NCBI GenBank assembly: GCA_036852015.1
Contig: JAANDG010000058.1
Span: 291,001-355,000, forward strand
Reading direction: 5' to 3'
Source of the DNA: Pelodera strongyloides
Lineage: Eukaryota > Nematoda > Chromadorea > Rhabditida > Rhabditidae
Length of the DNA: 64,000 bases
Shown in pieces: positions 60,801 through 64,000 of this stretch (positions are counted from its first letter, which is position 1; every line of letters starts with the position of its first letter). Made by a program: the position numbers and the translations under genes. The notes beneath the pieces are model-generated. The model was not told the DNA's origin and did not search any database. It saw only the letters and a list, made by a program, of their open reading frames with translations.

Positions 60801-61315
60801 GCTGTCTGCGTATCTGTCCCGATTTTCCCCTCTTTATCTTTATCTCTTTCTATATTTCATCGTTTCCTCTCCTCTGATGTCTGAAGTCTGGAGTCGTAAG
60901 AGAGGAGTCGCGATACGCGCCCTTGTGACGTCCATGTGCCGCTAAGTTTCCATTCAGGGCCGCTCGCTCGGGCATGGCCTCATTACACCCTTACCGTTTT
61001 CAAATTCAAATAACCCTACCTACACCACATTCCTTCCCTAGATATAGCCGTTGTCCTAAAAAATAAAGCATAGATTCGTTGCATATGCGCCTATGAAAAG
61101 ATATCGTGGGGTATTTAACGAACTTGCTTAGAATACCATCGTGGTGCATTAGTTTCACTGCATTTAGCTACTATAACATGGAAATAGCGAGTGTGCTCCA
61201 GCCGTGGACGCTTCTAGTGACAAATCGGCCGCTTCGTGATATACTACTGATGCAGAAACGTGCTTCTCCGGCAACGATGGTAACAACAAGTGCGGGCGGA
61301 TCCGGAAGGAAGTAA
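57833..61315 (+). CDS. Srg-class seven-helix chemoreceptor C
   Basis: Seven exons: 57833-58009, 58258-58364, 58559-58667, 58912-59070, 60323-60418, 60619-60776 and 61168-61315, giving 317 aa. Exons 1-6 match receptors A and B in length to the base. TM1 lies in LGIGQIILMSISYTSALLYV, followed by SSVFYDILRYQ. Exon 2 has VFFRPRKYRYF. Exon 3 has GALFLGYIIFALNRYTIYKKP. Exon 4 is IWTPRTAFLCFILSW followed by an LDLD loop. Exon 5 has IRMSRS and exon 6 has KHERRLLLCSIVTFLPM. Exon 7 has NMEIASVLQPWTLLVTNRPL and a short Gly/Ser tail. It is closest to receptor A in sequence. The start is 14 nt after a GATTCAG acceptor. Intron 4 (1.25 kb) holds three nested foldbacks. Confidence 0.87.
59270..59691. mobile_element. 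Foldback element, GGAGGTTCACGAGAATGAAG family
   Basis: Begins TTAAAGGAGGAGGTTCACGA and ends CTCGTGAGCCTCCTCCTTTA. The inner GTGCTCAAATGG and complement also pair. Nested in 59148-60290. Confidence 0.85.
59686..60084. mobile_element. Foldback MITE, GGGACAGG(C/A)CCATCAAAG family (copy 2)
   Basis: Starts TTTAAAGGGACAGGACCATC and ends GATGGGCCTGTCCCTTTAA. Inner arms carry GAGGACTTTTTCCGATGTGC and complement. It shares its first TTTAA with the end of the neighbouring element. Confidence 0.87.
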
Positions 61316-62865
61316 ACAATTAATAATAAATTCCATTTCCGTAGTTTTACCCCGTGCATGATGTACACCTTATTCATGAAATAAATATATTTTTCGTACA
61401 CGCGCGTTTATGTCTTCGCAAAGAGGTTATTCGTGGTCTTTGCTTGGTAGCTTTTAATGGGCAGTCACTCCAAAATCGTCTTTTTCCTTCAATTATCCAA
61501 TATAAAAAATATCTAGACAAATACCTTACCAGTGCACCCATGAAAAAAAGTTCGTGGCTACTGCTCAGTGTAAATATTATCGTGTAGTCCAAAAACGATG
61601 CTCCATACTTGGAAGCAAAATCAGAGAAAAATTTGCAGAAATTCCATAAACGCTTACTAATAGTATCGTTTATTATAGTCGTTCCCATATATGAAAACAC
61701 AAATTTTTGTGTTTGGCTAATAATTTCACTACCTGGAAATTAATGATGCACTTAAAAACATATTCTGTTATTTTTGTCATACCCACAAATAAATAAATCG
61801 CTCACACATACATACGAACAAAAACACACACCATGCATGTTTTAATGTTTATTTGTGCGGGCATTATGTATTTTCTTGTGATTGTGAATTGTGGTTGATT
61901 TTGTGATGTCTTATCTTGTTTCATTCCCTTGTGCTATATGTTCTAGTCCATTATATCCTTGATTTACCACTTCGATTTTAACACTATTAAATTATTTTAT
62001 TGTCTCTTATGGCGCTCTTTCTAAGCTCTCTATTATGGCGTTGGGCTCTGTCTAACATTTAAAACACTTAAAACATTATAGTTTTCTGGTTACAGGTACA
62101 TATGCTATGTCCTGATGAAGCCAAAAGGTGGAACGTTGGAACATAAAGAGTTGGTTCTATCTCTCTATGTTCTTCATTCGCAGCTTAGCGGTAATCGTAA
62201 TCCCACGTTTCCTCCCAAACAAGCGGGAAACGCGGGATTACGTCCTTATTGCGAGCGCTAATCAGGGTCTTTGCCGCTAACACTAGGCCTTGCCTAGTGT
62301 TTAATTGCGGGACATGATTGGCTAATCTGTCAGGAAACAGGCGACTTTTCTTATTGCGCGGGATTGGATGATTAGCTGCCAGGAAACGCGGGATTTATTT
62401 TTGTTTCGCTGGAAACGTGCAGTAGAAGAACAGAGTCTGTACAATCTGTCTTTACGGGAGATATAATAAGGTAGACGATTCTACCTGTTCTTATTGTCAG
62501 ATAGTATTTCAACTTTACGCATAGTAATGTGATGCCTTGGCCGGTATGGCGGTATGCGTTACTATTAAGAAATGTTGAGAATGTACATACTACATACATA
62601 TACGTGTTTTACACGGTTTGTTTCTAAACGAGAAGTGCCACGATAACGATAACCCAATAATGTGAAACGGCAGTTTTAGTTTAGGTCACGCACGCGCTGG
62701 GTACGTAGTGGCGGACCGTCACGTCACGGTCTGACCAATTGCAGTTTTGACTGAATTGCAAATATCTAACATTCAGGAGATGAAAATGTACACTACACTA
62801 CAAAGTACATATCCGCATTGACACTTAGAGAATTCCACTCAACATTCTTCTCTTTTTCCTATACT

Positions 62866-63233
62866 TTAAAGGGACAGGCCCATCAAAGTAGTGACTATCA
62901 AGCATTTTTATTACAATATATGCAAACTAAATTTCACATTTATTTGCCGTGGAAAACTTTTTTCCGATGCGCTCAGCTCAAATGTATACCGTAAAGCCGC
63001 AAATATCCTTGTCGTCAATGCAAATTTATCGTGAAATTATAATGCGATTAAAATTTGCATATATAGCTTTGAAATCTGCAGTTTTATGGTATACATATGC
63101 GTTGAGCGCATTGGAAAAAAGTTGTCTAGGGCGAATAATTTAGTTTGTATATATTTATATTGTAATAAAAATGCTTGATAGTCATTATGAACGTATCGTA
63201 AATATAGGTTTATTTTGATGGGCCTTTCCCTTT
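62866..63233. mobile_element. Foldback MITE, GGGACAGGCCCATCAAAG family (copy 3)
   Basis: Left TTTAAAGGGACAGGCCCATC and right TTGATGGGCCTTTCCCTTTA. The interior has paired TGACTATCAAGCATTTTTAT and complement. Confidence 0.85.
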
Positions 63234-63474
63234 AATATATTTTCACTTATTATAAAATTTTCACTTACTCCACCGCGGCATCATACTGAAGATGGCCCCA
63301 CCCCGGTAGCATAAATCCTCGTCTATGACTTATTGTTAGGGGTCGAAACGAGGTACCCTACTGTCTACCCTTATTCACTTATGTTTTTCTTTCCCTTTTC
63401 CTATCATTTTATATCTATTGTATTACCAGTCGGCTACCGCCGCCTGAGGCGTCTTTCCAATATTCGCTGATGGT

Positions 63475-63960
63475 CGCTATGTTTCACTGGGTATATAAGT
63501 AGAAGCAACTCTGTCTCGCAAGAATAATTTCCTGGGGATAGAACTTAGTTTTGGTTCGCCCATTTTAGGACGTTGACTATATTCCTCCTAAATTGCCTGT
63601 AAATCGTTGGACAAATATAACGTCCAAAAAAATTCCAAAACCGAAAAGCAGCGGAATAAACGCGTGGCTTATACGCCGCAACGTTTCGCTGGGCTATATA
63701 AGTTAGAAGCAAACATTTACAGAAAGGAAATGGTTTCAGTTTTGTTATTTTTCCTTTTGAAACCTACACCGATATCAAACACGGGAATAGAACTTAGTCT
63801 CTGTTGACTGTATTCCTCCTGAATTGTCTGCAACTTGTTCTACTCTAGGACATCGAAAAAATTGCAGAAGCCTACTAAAAGCAGCTTAATATCGCGCGGC
63901 TGATACGCCGCAATGTTTCACTGGGCTATATAAGTTAGGAACAAACAGTTGTCTGGAAAC
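63475..63960 (+). repeat. Three spaced copies of a TATATAAGTTAGAAGC repeat
   Basis: GTTTC(A/G)CTGGGCTATATAAG-like blocks start at about 63481, 63683 and 63914. Between them recur GATAGAACTTAGT-, TATTCCTCCT-AATTG- and GACGT/GACAT-CGAAAAAATT-type segments. This is a tandem-like array with a period of about 200-230 bp running towards the window end. Confidence 0.75.
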
Positions 63961-64000
63961 TTATATAATAAGATAACTTATAATTATGTTTTTTTTTCTA

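Larger units (their letters stand above)
61316..64000. other. Terminal intergenic region, repeats only
   Basis: AATAATAAA at 61323 may be the receptor C polyadenylation signal. 61430-61700 shares a dispersed repeat with 6995 onward. 62190-62400 has CGGGA-rich inverted words (TAATCCCACGTTTCC and GGGAAACGCGGGATTA). No gene seen. Confidence 0.6.

Noticed and set aside
61374..61700. 108-residue - strand frame, considered as a membrane protein
   Set aside because: It overlaps a dispersed repeat shared with about 6995-7050 and has no start context or splice partners.

Overview
This is eukaryotic DNA, almost certainly from a nematode. Every protein-coding gene is split by GT-AG introns. Nearly every start codon lies just after a sequence that looks like a 3' splice site, as expected for spliced-leader trans-splicing. 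Three genes encode seven-helix receptors of the nematode-specific Srg chemoreceptor type. The background is AT-rich and full of short foldback transposons. I cannot name the genus.

Layout. 1-6.1 kb: two + strand genes, a secreted 14-cysteine protein (1202-2857) and a small single-pass membrane protein (3317-6138). 8.9-10.3 kb: a secreted phospholipase A2 with its catalytic residues present. 12.4-19.3 kb, - strand: a complete 18-exon dymeclin gene (predicted 676 aa) with a 5'-truncated CR1-like LINE in one intron. 19.3-27.7 kb: a repeat-rich stretch with two less certain small genes (21263-22475 and 24456-26032; the second has an in-frame stop) and several GC-rich repeat islands. 27.7-39.5 kb, + strand: an RRP5/PDCD11-type gene of about 31 exons made of S1-domain repeats and a basic tail, without the C-terminal HAT repeats of other RRP5 proteins. 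40.0-61.3 kb: a cluster of three intact Srg-type receptor genes (two - strand, one +) plus a shattered last exon of a fourth. 61.3-64 kb: repeats only.

The genes do not form a pathway. Dymeclin (Golgi/secretion) and RRP5 (pre-rRNA processing) are housekeeping genes next to a chemoreceptor cluster. The cluster shows recent gene duplication: the three receptors share the same lengths for exons 1-6 (177, 107, 109, 159, 96 and 158 nt).

The mobile fraction is the most unusual part. At least four foldback families have termini beginning TTTAAAGG or TTAAAGC. Some are nested three deep, including a candidate solo LTR inside a foldback inside a dead receptor exon. A dozen or so GC-rich islands are each built from their own short repeated word, and two of them carry a related tRNA-like module.

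Exon models were built by hand from splice signals, reading-frame continuity and remembered family features. No alignment or database search was run.
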